From Rhizobiaceae bacterium (GTDB lineage Bacteria > Pseudomonadota > Alphaproteobacteria > Rhizobiales > Rhizobiaceae), in NCBI GenBank assembly GCA_014238155.1, contig JABABQ010000058.1, positions 1 to 43,500 on the forward strand: a stretch of 43,500 bases of DNA, given 5' to 3'. The position numbers and the translations under genes are program-made. This document shows positions 18,108 through 26,545 of this stretch, piece by piece (the first letter of the stretch is position 1; each line of letters starts with the position of its first letter). Under the pieces are notes generated by a model that worked only from the letters and a program-made list of their open reading frames with translations, did not search any database and was not told the DNA's origin.

Positions 18108-20573
18108 ATGACCGAGACAGGTGAAAATCCAAAAACCAAACTCCCTTCTCACGCCCGCGTCGTTATCATCGGTGGAGGCTGTGTGGGGACCTCCGGCCTG
18201 TATCATCTGGCCAAGGCGGGATGGACTGATTGTGTCCTGTTGGAAAAGAACGAATTGACCGCAGGTTCGACCTGGCATGCTGCAGGTAACATTCCAACAT
18301 TTTCGGCTTCGTGGGGCGTCATGAACATGCAACGTTACTCGACGGAGCTTTACCGCCGCCTGGGCGTCGAAGTCGATTATCCAATGAATTATCACGTCAC
18401 CGGCTCAATTCGTCTGGCCCACTCAACCGAGCGGATGGAAGAGTTCGAGCGGGTAAAGGGCATGGGACGCTACCAGGGCCTGGACATTGAGATGTGCTCT
18501 GTTGCGGATTTGAAAGAGCGCTATCCGTTTTTGGAAACTCATGATCTGGAAGGTGGTTTATACGATCCTTATGACGGTGATATCGATCCGGCTCAGCTGA
18601 CCCAGGCACTGGCTAAGGGCGCTCGCGATATGGGCGCTCGAATTTTTCGATTCTGTCCGGCAACAGGTGTCTCCTGGGACGGTAATCAGTGGACCGTTGA
18701 GACCGAGCAGGGGTCGATTACATGCGAATTTGTTGTCAATGCCGCTGGTTATTATGCTCAGCGGGTTGCCGAATGGTTCCGCCCATATGGCGGTCGTCTG
18801 CTGCCAATGATGACCATGAGCCATCAATATTTGCTGACCGATGAAATTCCCGAACTGGAAGCCTGGAGCACGGATGCCGGAGCAAAGTTGCCGCTGCTGC
18901 GAGATGTCGATTCATCCTACTATTTGCGCCAGGAAAAATTCGGCCTGAATCTTGGCCCATATGAGAATAATTGCCGCGGCCACTGGATGACGGCAGATGA
19001 TCCGATGCCAGAAGATTTTTCCTTCCAGCTCTATCCCGATGATCTGGATCGCATCGAATGGCATATTGAAGATGCCATGGCCCGGGTGCCGATGTTGGGA
19101 TCTGTTGGCGTCAACAAGGTCATTAACGGCCCAATTCCCTATACGCCAGATGGCAATCCTCTGGTTGGTCCGATGCCTGGCGTGCCCAATGCATTTGAAG
19201 CAGCAGTTTTTACCTTTGGGATTTGTCAGGCTGGTGGCGCTGGCAAAGTGCTTTCAGAATGGATTATTGAAGGGTCGACGGAACAGGACATGTGGGCGGT
19301 TGATCCACGTCGTTTCACGAATTACTGCGATCAGGATTACTGCAATCAAAAAGGCATGGAGGTTTATGGCAATGAATATGCCATGCATTTCCCACATCAT
19401 GAGTGGCCTGCCGCGCGCAACAAAAAGCGATCTCCGGTGCATGACAGGATCATAGCCTCTGGCGGCGTCATGGGCGCCTATAATGGATGGGAGCGCGCTA
19501 ACTGGTTCGCCAAATCCGGCGACGACATATCAGTAGAAGCCACTCATACATGGAGCCGCAAGGGGCCATGGGAACGGCGTATTAAAGAAGAGGTTGAGGC
19601 AGTCCGTGACAATTGCGGCATTCTTGATTTGCCAGGATTCTCCCGTTTTAATCTATCAGGAGACGGCACTGCAGACTGGTTGCGTCAGCAGATCACCGGG
19701 GGCCTGCCCAAAGTTGGGCGCATGAATCTGGGCTATTTCGCCGATGAAAAAGGCCGCATCGTCACCGAAATGTCGATCATGCGTCATAGTGACGACCATT
19801 TTACCCTGATCACCGCCGCGCTGGCCCAATGGCACGATTTTGAATGGTTGAAAAAACACTTGGCAGAGGGCGTGCAACTGACCGATCACACGGCAGAATT
19901 TAATACATTCATCGTCTCAGGGCCCGAATCTCGAAAAATCCTGTCAGGATTGTCAGATGCGGATTTCAGCCTTTCATGGTTGTCGGTTCAACAGGCTGAG
20001 CTGGCTGGTGAACAGGTCGCTCTGGCGCGGGTATCATTTGCTGGTGAACTGGGTTGGGAGGTGCACGGACCAATTGCATCGATGGCAAAAGTCTACGACG
20101 CTATTGTTGCTGCCGGTGCCAGGCCTTTCGGTATGTATGCGCTGAACTCCATGCGATTGGAAAAAGGTTACCGTGCCTGGAAAGGTGATTTGTCGACCGA
20201 TTATACGGTATTGGAAGGTGGACTTGGCCGCTTTGTGAAATTGGACAAGGAAGCGTTTCGCGGCAAGGCGGCACTGCAAAATGAAATGCAGCAAGGCTCG
20301 GCAAAGCGCTTTGTTACTCTCGTCATCGACGCCGGTGATTGTGATGCACCTTATATGGCGACCATCTGGAAAGATGACCAGGTCATTGGAGAAACCACAT
20401 CGGGTGGCTATGGCCATCGGGTCAACAAGTCAATCGGACTCGGAATGGTGAAAGCTGAGTTCGCCGAACCAGGCAATGAACTGGAAGTTGAGATTTATGG
20501 CAAACGCTGCAGAGCGGTCGTGCAGGAAGATCAGCCACTCTGGGATCCAAAAAATGAGAGGATCCGGGCATGA
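18108..20573 (+). CDS. dimethylglycine dehydrogenase-like FAD/GcvT protein
   Basis: This 821-residue, two-module enzyme has an N-terminal DAO-type FAD domain (about 17-400) with the dinucleotide motif VVIIGGGCVGTSG and GSTWHAAG. His57 in GSTWHAAG corresponds to the histidine that holds FAD covalently in mitochondrial dimethylglycine dehydrogenase. After a linker come GcvT-type aminomethyltransferase domains (about 430-815, including GELGWEVHGP, MRLEKGYRAWKGDL and TTSGGYGH). Such proteins oxidise N-methyl groups of dimethylglycine or sarcosine and pass the C1 unit to tetrahydrofolate, with electrons going to ETF. By recall it resembles animal DMGDH along its full length. The exact substrate is inferred. 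The stop overlaps the next start by 4 bases. Confidence 0.85.
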   Translation: MTETGENPKTKLPSHARVVIIGGGCVGTSGLYHLAKAGWTDCVLLEKNELTAGSTWHAAGNIPTFSASWGVMNMQRYSTELYRRLGVEVDYPMNYHVTGSIRLAHSTERMEEFERVKGMGRYQGLDIEMCSVADLKERYPFLETHDLEGGLYDPYDGDIDPAQLTQALAKGARDMGARIFRFCPATGVSWDGNQWTVETEQGSITCEFVVNAAGYYAQRVAEWFRPYGGRLLPMMTMSHQYLLTDEIPELEAWSTDAGAKLPLLRDVDSSYYLRQEKFGLNLGPYENNCRGHWMTADDPMPEDFSFQLYPDDLDRIEWHIEDAMARVPMLGSVGVNKVINGPIPYTPDGNPLVGPMPGVPNAFEAAVFTFGICQAGGAGKVLSEWIIEGSTEQDMWAVDPRRFTNYCDQDYCNQKGMEVYGNEYAMHFPHHEWPAARNKKRSPVHDRIIASGGVMGAYNGWERANWFAKSGDDISVEATHTWSRKGPWERRIKEEVEAVRDNCGILDLPGFSRFNLSGDGTADWLRQQITGGLPKVGRMNLGYFADEKGRIVTEMSIMRHSDDHFTLITAALAQWHDFEWLKKHLAEGVQLTDHTAEFNTFIVSGPESRKILSGLSDADFSLSWLSVQQAELAGEQVALARVSFAGELGWEVHGPIASMAKVYDAIVAAGARPFGMYALNSMRLEKGYRAWKGDLSTDYTVLEGGLGRFVKLDKEAFRGKAALQNEMQQGSAKRFVTLVIDAGDCDAPYMATIWKDDQVIGETTSGGYGHRVNKSIGLGMVKAEFAEPGNELEVEIYGKRCRAVVQEDQPLWDPKNERIRA

Positions 20574-21466
20574 GCCAAATCGTTCTTTTGGATGGCGGAA
20601 TGGGTCAGGAACTCATTCGCCGCTCCGCTCTTCCACCCGCACCGCTTTGGTCAGCACAAGTGATGATGGATGAGCCTGAAATCGTTGAAGCTATTCACCG
20701 CGACTATATTGAAGCGGGGGCCAAAGTGTTGACGTTAAACAGTTATTCAGCAACTCCGGAACGTTTGGCGCGGGATGCAAGTGAAAAGCTGTTTCAACCA
20801 TTGCAAGCAAAAGCCATAGAAATTTGTCGCAAGGCCATTGGGGAAAATGACATTACGATTGCGGGCTGCCTGCCACCGCTATTTGGATCCTATCATCCTG
20901 AAAACCTGCCGTCGTTTGAGATCTGTCTGGAAACCTATCGTCGCGTCGTTGCAGAGCAGCAGCAGGCGGTGAATGTTTTCATCTGCGAGACGTTATCTTC
21001 GCTCAAGGAAGTCAAGGCAGCGGTTCAGGCGGCCGTTGAGTCGGGGAAACCGGTTTGGTGCGGTATGAGTGCTATGGATGAGGATGGCACCCGCTTGCGA
21101 TCCGGAGAATCGGTATCAGAAGGGGCGCAGGCGGCGGTACAGGCCGGCGCATCTGCCGTTCTAATCAATTGTTGCTGGCCGGAAGCAGTCACTCAGGCTT
21201 TGCCGGATCTTGCCAGAACAGGTTTACCCTTTGGTGGCTACGCAAATGGATTTGCCAAAGCTGACGAATTGATCCTTGGTGGCACTGTCGAAGACCTGGA
21301 AACACGATCAGATCTCGGACCAGATCAATATGCAGACCATGCCATGGGATGGATTGATGCTGGCGCAACGATTGTTGGCGGGTGCTGTGAAGTGGGCCCG
21401 GCACATATTGCAAAGCTGGCCCAACGGCTGGTTCAAGCTGGTCACCAGATCACGGGGCAATTATAA
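20570..21466 (+). CDS. homocysteine S-methyltransferase family protein
   Basis: This 298-residue TIM-barrel enzyme transfers a methyl group to homocysteine, yielding methionine. The N-terminus LLDGGMGQEL and the zinc cysteines Cys201 (in LINCCW) and Cys272-Cys273 (VGGCCEVGP) are intact. The donor could be betaine (BHMT-type), S-methylmethionine or another compound; the sequence alone does not tell me. It is sandwiched between two FAD/GcvT genes with overlaps of 4 and 1 bases. That position favours a role in betaine or methylated-amine breakdown, where BHMT-type methyl transfer makes dimethylglycine for the neighbouring dehydrogenase. Confidence 0.87.
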   Translation: MSQIVLLDGGMGQELIRRSALPPAPLWSAQVMMDEPEIVEAIHRDYIEAGAKVLTLNSYSATPERLARDASEKLFQPLQAKAIEICRKAIGENDITIAGCLPPLFGSYHPENLPSFEICLETYRRVVAEQQQAVNVFICETLSSLKEVKAAVQAAVESGKPVWCGMSAMDEDGTRLRSGESVSEGAQAAVQAGASAVLINCCWPEAVTQALPDLARTGLPFGGYANGFAKADELILGGTVEDLETRSDLGPDQYADHAMGWIDAGATIVGGCCEVGPAHIAKLAQRLVQAGHQITGQL

Positions 21467-23925
21467 TGTCTGCTAAAAATACCATACCAACAAAAGCTCG
21501 AGCCGTTGTTATTGGCGGGGGGGTGGCTGGCTGTTCGGTTGCCTATCACCTGACCAAACAAGGTTGGAAGGATGTTGTGCTGTTGGAGCGTAAGCAGCTG
21601 ACTTCAGGCACCACCTGGCATGCTGCCGGCCTGATTGCCCAATTGCGTGCAACCAAAAACATGACTCGACTGGCCAAGTATTCGCAGGAACTTTACGGCG
21701 ATCTGGAAACCGAAACAGGTGTTGCCACTGGATTCCGACGCTGCGGGTCGATCACAGTTGCGCTGACGGATGAACGCAAGCAGGAAATATTTCGTCAGGC
21801 TTCAATGGCCCGCGCATTTGGTGTGGACGTTGATGAAATATCTGCTGCAGAGGTGAAACAGAGATATCCGCACCTTAACGTCGATGATGTCAAAGGTGCC
21901 GTCTATTTGCCGCTGGACGGGCAGGGCGATCCCGCCAACATTGCTCTGGCGATGGCCAAGGGAGCCCGCCAGAATGGTGGTCGGGTGATCGAAGGCGTGA
22001 AAGTCACATCGATCGGCCAAAAAAATGGCCGTGTCACAGGTGTCACCTGGGCACGCGATGGCAGCGATGACACCGGATCAATCGAAGCGGATTACGTGGT
22101 CAATTGCGGTGGCATGTGGGCTCACGAACTCGGGCGCATGGCGGGTGTGACAGTTCCACTTCATGCCTGTGAACATTTTTATATTGTCACCGAAGCGATC
22201 GAGGGGCTGACCCAATTGCCGGTGCTGCGCGTTCCCGATGAATGTGCCTATTACAAGGAAGACGCAGGAAAATTATTGGTAGGTGCTTTTGAGCCGGTTT
22301 CAAAACCCTGGGCCATGAACGGCATTCCCGAAGATTTTTGCTTTGACCAATTGCCCGAAGATTTTGATCATTTCGAGCCGATTCTGGAAAACGCCGTCAA
22401 CCGTATGCCGATGCTAGAGCAGGCTGGCATACACACTTTTTTCAATGGACCAGAGAGTTTCACACCTGACGATGCCTATCACCTGGGTGAAGCACCCAAT
22501 CTGTCAGGTTTCTGGGTTTGTGCGGGGTTTAACTCGATCGGTATTCAATCGTCCGGCGGCGCAGGCATGGCGCTGGCGCACTGGATGGAGCATGGCCATC
22601 CACCTTTCGATATTTCCGATGTGGATATTCGACGCATGCAGCCGTTTCAGGGCAATAGGACCTATCTGTTTGAGCGGGTCAAGGAGTCTCTGGGCTTGCT
22701 CTATGCCGACCATTTTCCCTATCGCCAGATGGCGACCGCGCGCGGGGTGCGCCGTACCCCGTTTCACGAACATCTTAAAGCGCAAGGAGCGGTGTTTGGA
22801 GAAGTAGCCGGATGGGAACGCGCCAATTGGTTTGCCGATGAAGGACAGGAGCGGGAGTATCAATATTCCTGGGGCCGTCAAAACTGGTTTGAAAATTCGC
22901 GCCGTGAACATGAAGCTGTGCGTAACAATGTTGGCATGTACGACATGTCATCTTTCGGCAAGATACGGGTTGAAGGCCCTGACGCCGAAAGCTTCCTCAA
23001 CTACATTTGTGGCAATGATGTTTCGGTTCCAACCGGCAAAATAGTCTATACCCAATTCCTGAATTCAAGGGGCGGGATTGAGGCCGATGTGACGGTCACC
23101 CGGCTATCGGAATTAGCCTATATCGTCGTTACACCAGCTGCCACCGTGCCACGCGAACTGTCGTGGATGGGCAAACACAAAGATGCATTCAATGTGGTGA
23201 TAGTCGATGTGACCGCCGCAGAAGGCGTACTGGCTATTATGGGTCCGAATGCGCGCAAGGTTCTGGAAAAGGCCTCTCCACATGACTGGTCAAATCATAA
23301 TCACCCATTTGGACAGGCCCACGAAATCGAACTGGGCATGGGCCTCGCCCGCGCCCACCGTGTCACCTATGTGGGTGAACTTGGATGGGAAATTTATCTG
23401 TCCAGCGATATGGCCGCCCATGGATTTGAGACACTGATGGAAGCCGGAGCGGAGTTCGGTATGAAGTTATGCGGCATGCACATGATGGACTCTCTGCGCA
23501 TTGAAAAAGGTTTCCGTCATTTCGGCCATGATATCACCGAAGAGGACCATGTGCTCGAGGCAGGACTGGGTTTTGCAGTTAAAACCGGCAAGCCGGATTT
23601 TATTGGCCGCGATGCCGTTTTGGCCAAAAAAGAAACCGGTCTGGAAATGCGGATGATGCAATTTCTTTTGCAGGACAGTGAGGCAATGATCTATCACAAC
23701 GAGCCGATTTTGCGCGACGGTGAGATTGTCTCTTATGTCACCTCAGCCAATTACGGTCACACCTTGGGTGCCGCCATCGGCATGGGCTACGTGCCCTGCA
23801 AGTCCGAAACACCGGACCAGATATTGGGGTCAGACTACGAGATCGAAATTGCCGGTATCCGGGTTGGGGCGACTGCCAGTTTGAAACCTCTATACGACCC
23901 CAAATCAGAAAGGGTAAAAGCCTAA
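21466..23925 (+). CDS. sarcosine dehydrogenase-like FAD/GcvT protein
   Basis: This 819-residue paralogue of the protein at 18108 has an FAD motif AVVIGGGVAGCSVAYHL, SGTTWHAAGLIAQLRATKNM (His52 at the position that carries covalent FAD in this family), and a C-terminal GcvT region with YVGELGWEIYLSS and MDSLRIEKGFRHFGHDI. Both paralogues share GWERANWFA at the domain junction. SGTTWHAAGL with an LR(A/P) continuation is more like mitochondrial sarcosine dehydrogenase than dimethylglycine dehydrogenase, so I call this the sarcosine-type member. It would convert sarcosine, including that made by creatinase, to glycine plus methylene-tetrahydrofolate. The start overlaps the upstream stop by one base (TAATG), indicating translational coupling. 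Confidence 0.83.
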   Translation: MSAKNTIPTKARAVVIGGGVAGCSVAYHLTKQGWKDVVLLERKQLTSGTTWHAAGLIAQLRATKNMTRLAKYSQELYGDLETETGVATGFRRCGSITVALTDERKQEIFRQASMARAFGVDVDEISAAEVKQRYPHLNVDDVKGAVYLPLDGQGDPANIALAMAKGARQNGGRVIEGVKVTSIGQKNGRVTGVTWARDGSDDTGSIEADYVVNCGGMWAHELGRMAGVTVPLHACEHFYIVTEAIEGLTQLPVLRVPDECAYYKEDAGKLLVGAFEPVSKPWAMNGIPEDFCFDQLPEDFDHFEPILENAVNRMPMLEQAGIHTFFNGPESFTPDDAYHLGEAPNLSGFWVCAGFNSIGIQSSGGAGMALAHWMEHGHPPFDISDVDIRRMQPFQGNRTYLFERVKESLGLLYADHFPYRQMATARGVRRTPFHEHLKAQGAVFGEVAGWERANWFADEGQEREYQYSWGRQNWFENSRREHEAVRNNVGMYDMSSFGKIRVEGPDAESFLNYICGNDVSVPTGKIVYTQFLNSRGGIEADVTVTRLSELAYIVVTPAATVPRELSWMGKHKDAFNVVIVDVTAAEGVLAIMGPNARKVLEKASPHDWSNHNHPFGQAHEIELGMGLARAHRVTYVGELGWEIYLSSDMAAHGFETLMEAGAEFGMKLCGMHMMDSLRIEKGFRHFGHDITEEDHVLEAGLGFAVKTGKPDFIGRDAVLAKKETGLEMRMMQFLLQDSEAMIYHNEPILRDGEIVSYVTSANYGHTLGAAIGMGYVPCKSETPDQILGSDYEIEIAGIRVGATASLKPLYDPKSERVKA

Positions 23926-24755
23926 TGGACCAGGAAGACAAAGCCGTTCTATTTCGGGAACTTCACGTTGCCGGTGATCCGTTTATCATTCCCAACGCCT
24001 ACGATGTCGGCAGTGCAAAAATGCTGGCCGGCCTCGGCGCAAAAGCAATTGCGACAACCTCCAGTGGATACGCCTTTACCTTGGGGCGACCGGATATGGG
24101 CAATGTGTCGCGCGATGAAATGTTAGACCATTGCGAAGACATGGTTCGGGCAGTTGGAGTTCCGGTAAGTGCGGATCTGGAAAATGGTTTTGCCGATGAC
24201 CCGGACGGAGTGGCCGAGACTGTTGAAATGGCGGCTGAAGTTGGCCTTGTCGGCTGTACGCTTGAAGATTCCACCATGGACCCTCAACGGCCGTCCTATG
24301 AATTCGATATTGCGGTAGCGCGTATGGCTGCAGCGTTGGAAGCAGCTGAAGCCTTGCCGATCGAGTTTACAATCTGCGCCCGGGCTGATGGTGTCATGCT
24401 GGGATCCTACGACGTGGAAGAAGCAATTCGTCGACTACAGGCTTATGAAACGATAGGCGCGCATGTTGTTTATTGTCCGATGCCTCCCAAATTTGAGGAC
24501 CTGGCAAACATCTGCTCATCAGTATCGACGCCAGTGAATGTTTTGTGCGCTGGGAAATTTACTCAATATTCGCGCGATGATTTTGCCAAAATTGGTGCGG
24601 CCCGCATTTCAATTGGCGGCGCGCTCGCCCGCGTTACCCATGGCATCGTCGCGGATATCGGCACTTCCATGTTGGGACTTGGTGATTTCTCCGGACTGGG
24701 GAACGCCATGGCAGGCGGTGAAGTCGATAAGATGATGAAGGCGGGAGAAGCCTGA
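23925..24755 (+). CDS. isocitrate lyase/PEP mutase superfamily protein
   Basis: This 276-residue TIM-barrel protein has the sequences IPNAYDVGSAKMLAGLGAKAIATTSSGYAF, VSADLENGFADDP (metal-binding acidic residues), CTLEDSTMD and ICARADGVM. These fit the PEP-mutase/methylisocitrate-lyase group that makes or breaks C-C or C-P bonds next to carboxylates. The KKCGH catalytic loop of true isocitrate lyase is absent. Many such proteins are annotated broadly because their substrate is unknown; oxaloacetate or a 2-oxo/2-hydroxy acid is plausible. The start overlaps the preceding stop by one base, so it is part of the operon although its step in amine catabolism is not obvious. Confidence 0.85.
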   Translation: MDQEDKAVLFRELHVAGDPFIIPNAYDVGSAKMLAGLGAKAIATTSSGYAFTLGRPDMGNVSRDEMLDHCEDMVRAVGVPVSADLENGFADDPDGVAETVEMAAEVGLVGCTLEDSTMDPQRPSYEFDIAVARMAAALEAAEALPIEFTICARADGVMLGSYDVEEAIRRLQAYETIGAHVVYCPMPPKFEDLANICSSVSTPVNVLCAGKFTQYSRDDFAKIGAARISIGGALARVTHGIVADIGTSMLGLGDFSGLGNAMAGGEVDKMMKAGEA

Positions 24756-24801
24756 ACAAACACTGTGTGGTCGGTTTTGAACTGATTTCTGGGAGGAAAA
24801 T

Positions 24802-26403
24802 ATGAGTGTACCTGAAGAAGCAAATGCTGCGACGCCTCAACGAGCTCGCGTCGCTCGCGGCGCTGGCCGATCTGGAGGACGTCAGGCTCGCCGCGAGCTT
24901 CGTGCGGCCCCACTGACCGAGGACATCAAACCGGTTCGTGCGGGAATCGTCGGGGACACGTACAAACCGTTGACCGATCGTGATGTTGAGAAAGTTCATG
25001 AAGCGGTGCTGGACGTGCTGGAAAATATCGGCCTGTCCCAGGCAACACCGACCTGCGTAGCGGCTTGCGAAAAACTTGGCGCAATCATGGGGGATGACCA
25101 ACGACTTCGCTTCCCACGTCATGTCGTGCTGGATACGATCAAAAATGCCAACCGGAACCTTGTCGTTCACGGTCGCCAAACAAAGTACGATCTGCATCCG
25201 CAGGGGAATAAAGTTCACTTTGGTACAGCAGGTGCTGCTGTGCATGTGGTTGACGTGGAGAAAAACGAATATCGTGAGAGCTATCTGAAAGACATCTACG
25301 ATGCGGCGCGGATAGTTGAAGGTTTGGACAACATCCACTTCTTCCAGCGTCCTATGGTGGCGCGGGATGTTGTCGATCCACACGAGCTGGATATGAACAC
25401 GCTTTATGCGTGTCTGAAAGGCACTACCAAGCATATTGGTACGTCTTTCACACTGGCAGAATATGTGCCTGATGCCCTGAAGATGTTGTACAAAGTCGCG
25501 GGTGGTGAAGAGAAGTTTCGAGAACGCCCTTTCGTGTCAAATTCCAACTGCTTTGTTGTGCCACCGCTGCGGTTTGCCCCTGATGCGACCGATGTTCTGG
25601 AGGCGTGTGTCTATGGCGGCATGCCGGTGCTGCTCTTGTCAGCCGGACAGGCAGGAGCCACTGCACCAGCAGCAATTGCCGGAGCAGTGGTTCAGGCAGT
25701 CGCCGAAGTTCTGGCCGGACTTGTCTTTGTCAATGCTTTGGTGCCTGGTCATCCGGCAATATTTGGCACTTGGCCGTTTGTCTCTGATTTGCGTACCGGG
25801 GCGATGTCTGGTGGTTCTGGTGAACAGGCCCTGCTGACAGCAGCCTGCGGTCAAATGGCCAATTATTACAACTTGCCTGGCGGATCGGCAGCGGGCATGT
25901 GCGATGCCAAAATGCCTGACATTCAAGCTGGCTGGGAAAAAGGTATCGCTTATGTTCTGGCGGGCATGGCCGGAACCAACATGGTCTATGAAGCAGCTGG
26001 AATGCATGGCTCCTTGATGGGTTTTTGTCTGGAGAGCCTGTTTCTGGACAATGATGCGCTGGGTCAGGCGCTGCGCTGTGTGCGCGGTATTGAGGTCAAC
26101 GACACGACCTTGAGCATTGAAGCGATGCGCGATGTTTGCGTCGACGGACCGGGGCATTATCTTGGTCACGGACAAACGCTGGATCTGATGCAAAAGGAAT
26201 ATCTCTATCCAGATCTGGCCAATAGATTTTCGCCGAAGGAATGGGCGGAACTGGGCAAGCCAGACATTGTTCAGCTGGCCGTAGAGCGAAAGCGCAAAGT
26301 GTTGGCGGAAGTTTTTCCAGACCATCTTGACGATGAAACTGATAGTTGGATACGTGAGAATTTCACGATTCATCTGCCAGTTGATCAGATACGCCCGGCA
26401 TAG
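24802..26403 (+). CDS. MttB-family (trimethylamine/betaine) methyltransferase, non-pyrrolysine type
   Basis: This 533-residue protein has a basic, Arg/Gly-rich N-terminal segment (about 12-37) and a TIM-barrel MttB domain containing YKPLTDRDVEKVHEAVLDVL, GTAGAAVHVVD, FTLAEYVPDALKMLYKVAGG, MPVLLLSAGQAGATAPAAIAG and a C-terminal GPGHYLGHGQTLDLMQKEYLYP. Methanogen MttB uses pyrrolysine encoded by an in-frame amber codon; here the frame is uninterrupted and TAG occurs only as the final stop. Non-pyrrolysine relatives demethylate quaternary amines such as glycine betaine, passing the methyl to a corrinoid protein. No corrinoid protein is encoded in the window. A GGGAGG site precedes the ATG; the gap to the upstream gene is 46 bases. 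Confidence 0.88.
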   Translation: MSVPEEANAATPQRARVARGAGRSGGRQARRELRAAPLTEDIKPVRAGIVGDTYKPLTDRDVEKVHEAVLDVLENIGLSQATPTCVAACEKLGAIMGDDQRLRFPRHVVLDTIKNANRNLVVHGRQTKYDLHPQGNKVHFGTAGAAVHVVDVEKNEYRESYLKDIYDAARIVEGLDNIHFFQRPMVARDVVDPHELDMNTLYACLKGTTKHIGTSFTLAEYVPDALKMLYKVAGGEEKFRERPFVSNSNCFVVPPLRFAPDATDVLEACVYGGMPVLLLSAGQAGATAPAAIAGAVVQAVAEVLAGLVFVNALVPGHPAIFGTWPFVSDLRTGAMSGGSGEQALLTAACGQMANYYNLPGGSAAGMCDAKMPDIQAGWEKGIAYVLAGMAGTNMVYEAAGMHGSLMGFCLESLFLDNDALGQALRCVRGIEVNDTTLSIEAMRDVCVDGPGHYLGHGQTLDLMQKEYLYPDLANRFSPKEWAELGKPDIVQLAVERKRKVLAEVFPDHLDDETDSWIRENFTIHLPVDQIRPA

Positions 26404-26431
26404 CCCGTACGACACAACATTATCGAGAGTT

Positions 26432-26486
26432 AATCGATAGAATGCTGCGTGAAATTGGCCATCAGCATTAACACGCACTATCGATT
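26432..26486 (+). promoter_or_regulatory. two-state stem structure between mttB-like gene and pyc
   Basis: AATCGATAG (26432-26440) pairs perfectly with CTATCGATT (26478-26486). Inside, two mutually exclusive stems are possible: AATGCTG/CAGCATT (26441-26447 with 26463-26469) or TGCGTG/CACGCA (26446-26451 with 26472-26477). They share two bases, so only one can form at a time. There is no T-run after it. The structure is 28 bases after the mttB-like stop and 59 bases before pyc. It could be an intercistronic processing element, an operator or a switch-like leader. Confidence 0.4.
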
Positions 26487-26545
26487 GGCATTGTGGCACT
26501 GTATACTGGGTGGGTTCCCTTCATCTTGGACCCCTCCCTTTACAT

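Noticed and set aside
26401-26403. TAG stop of the MttB-like gene as a pyrrolysine codon
   Set aside because: It lies at the normal C-terminal end (residue 534 position), not in mid-protein where pyrrolysine occurs in methanogen MttB; the frame is otherwise uninterrupted and no pyl genes are visible.
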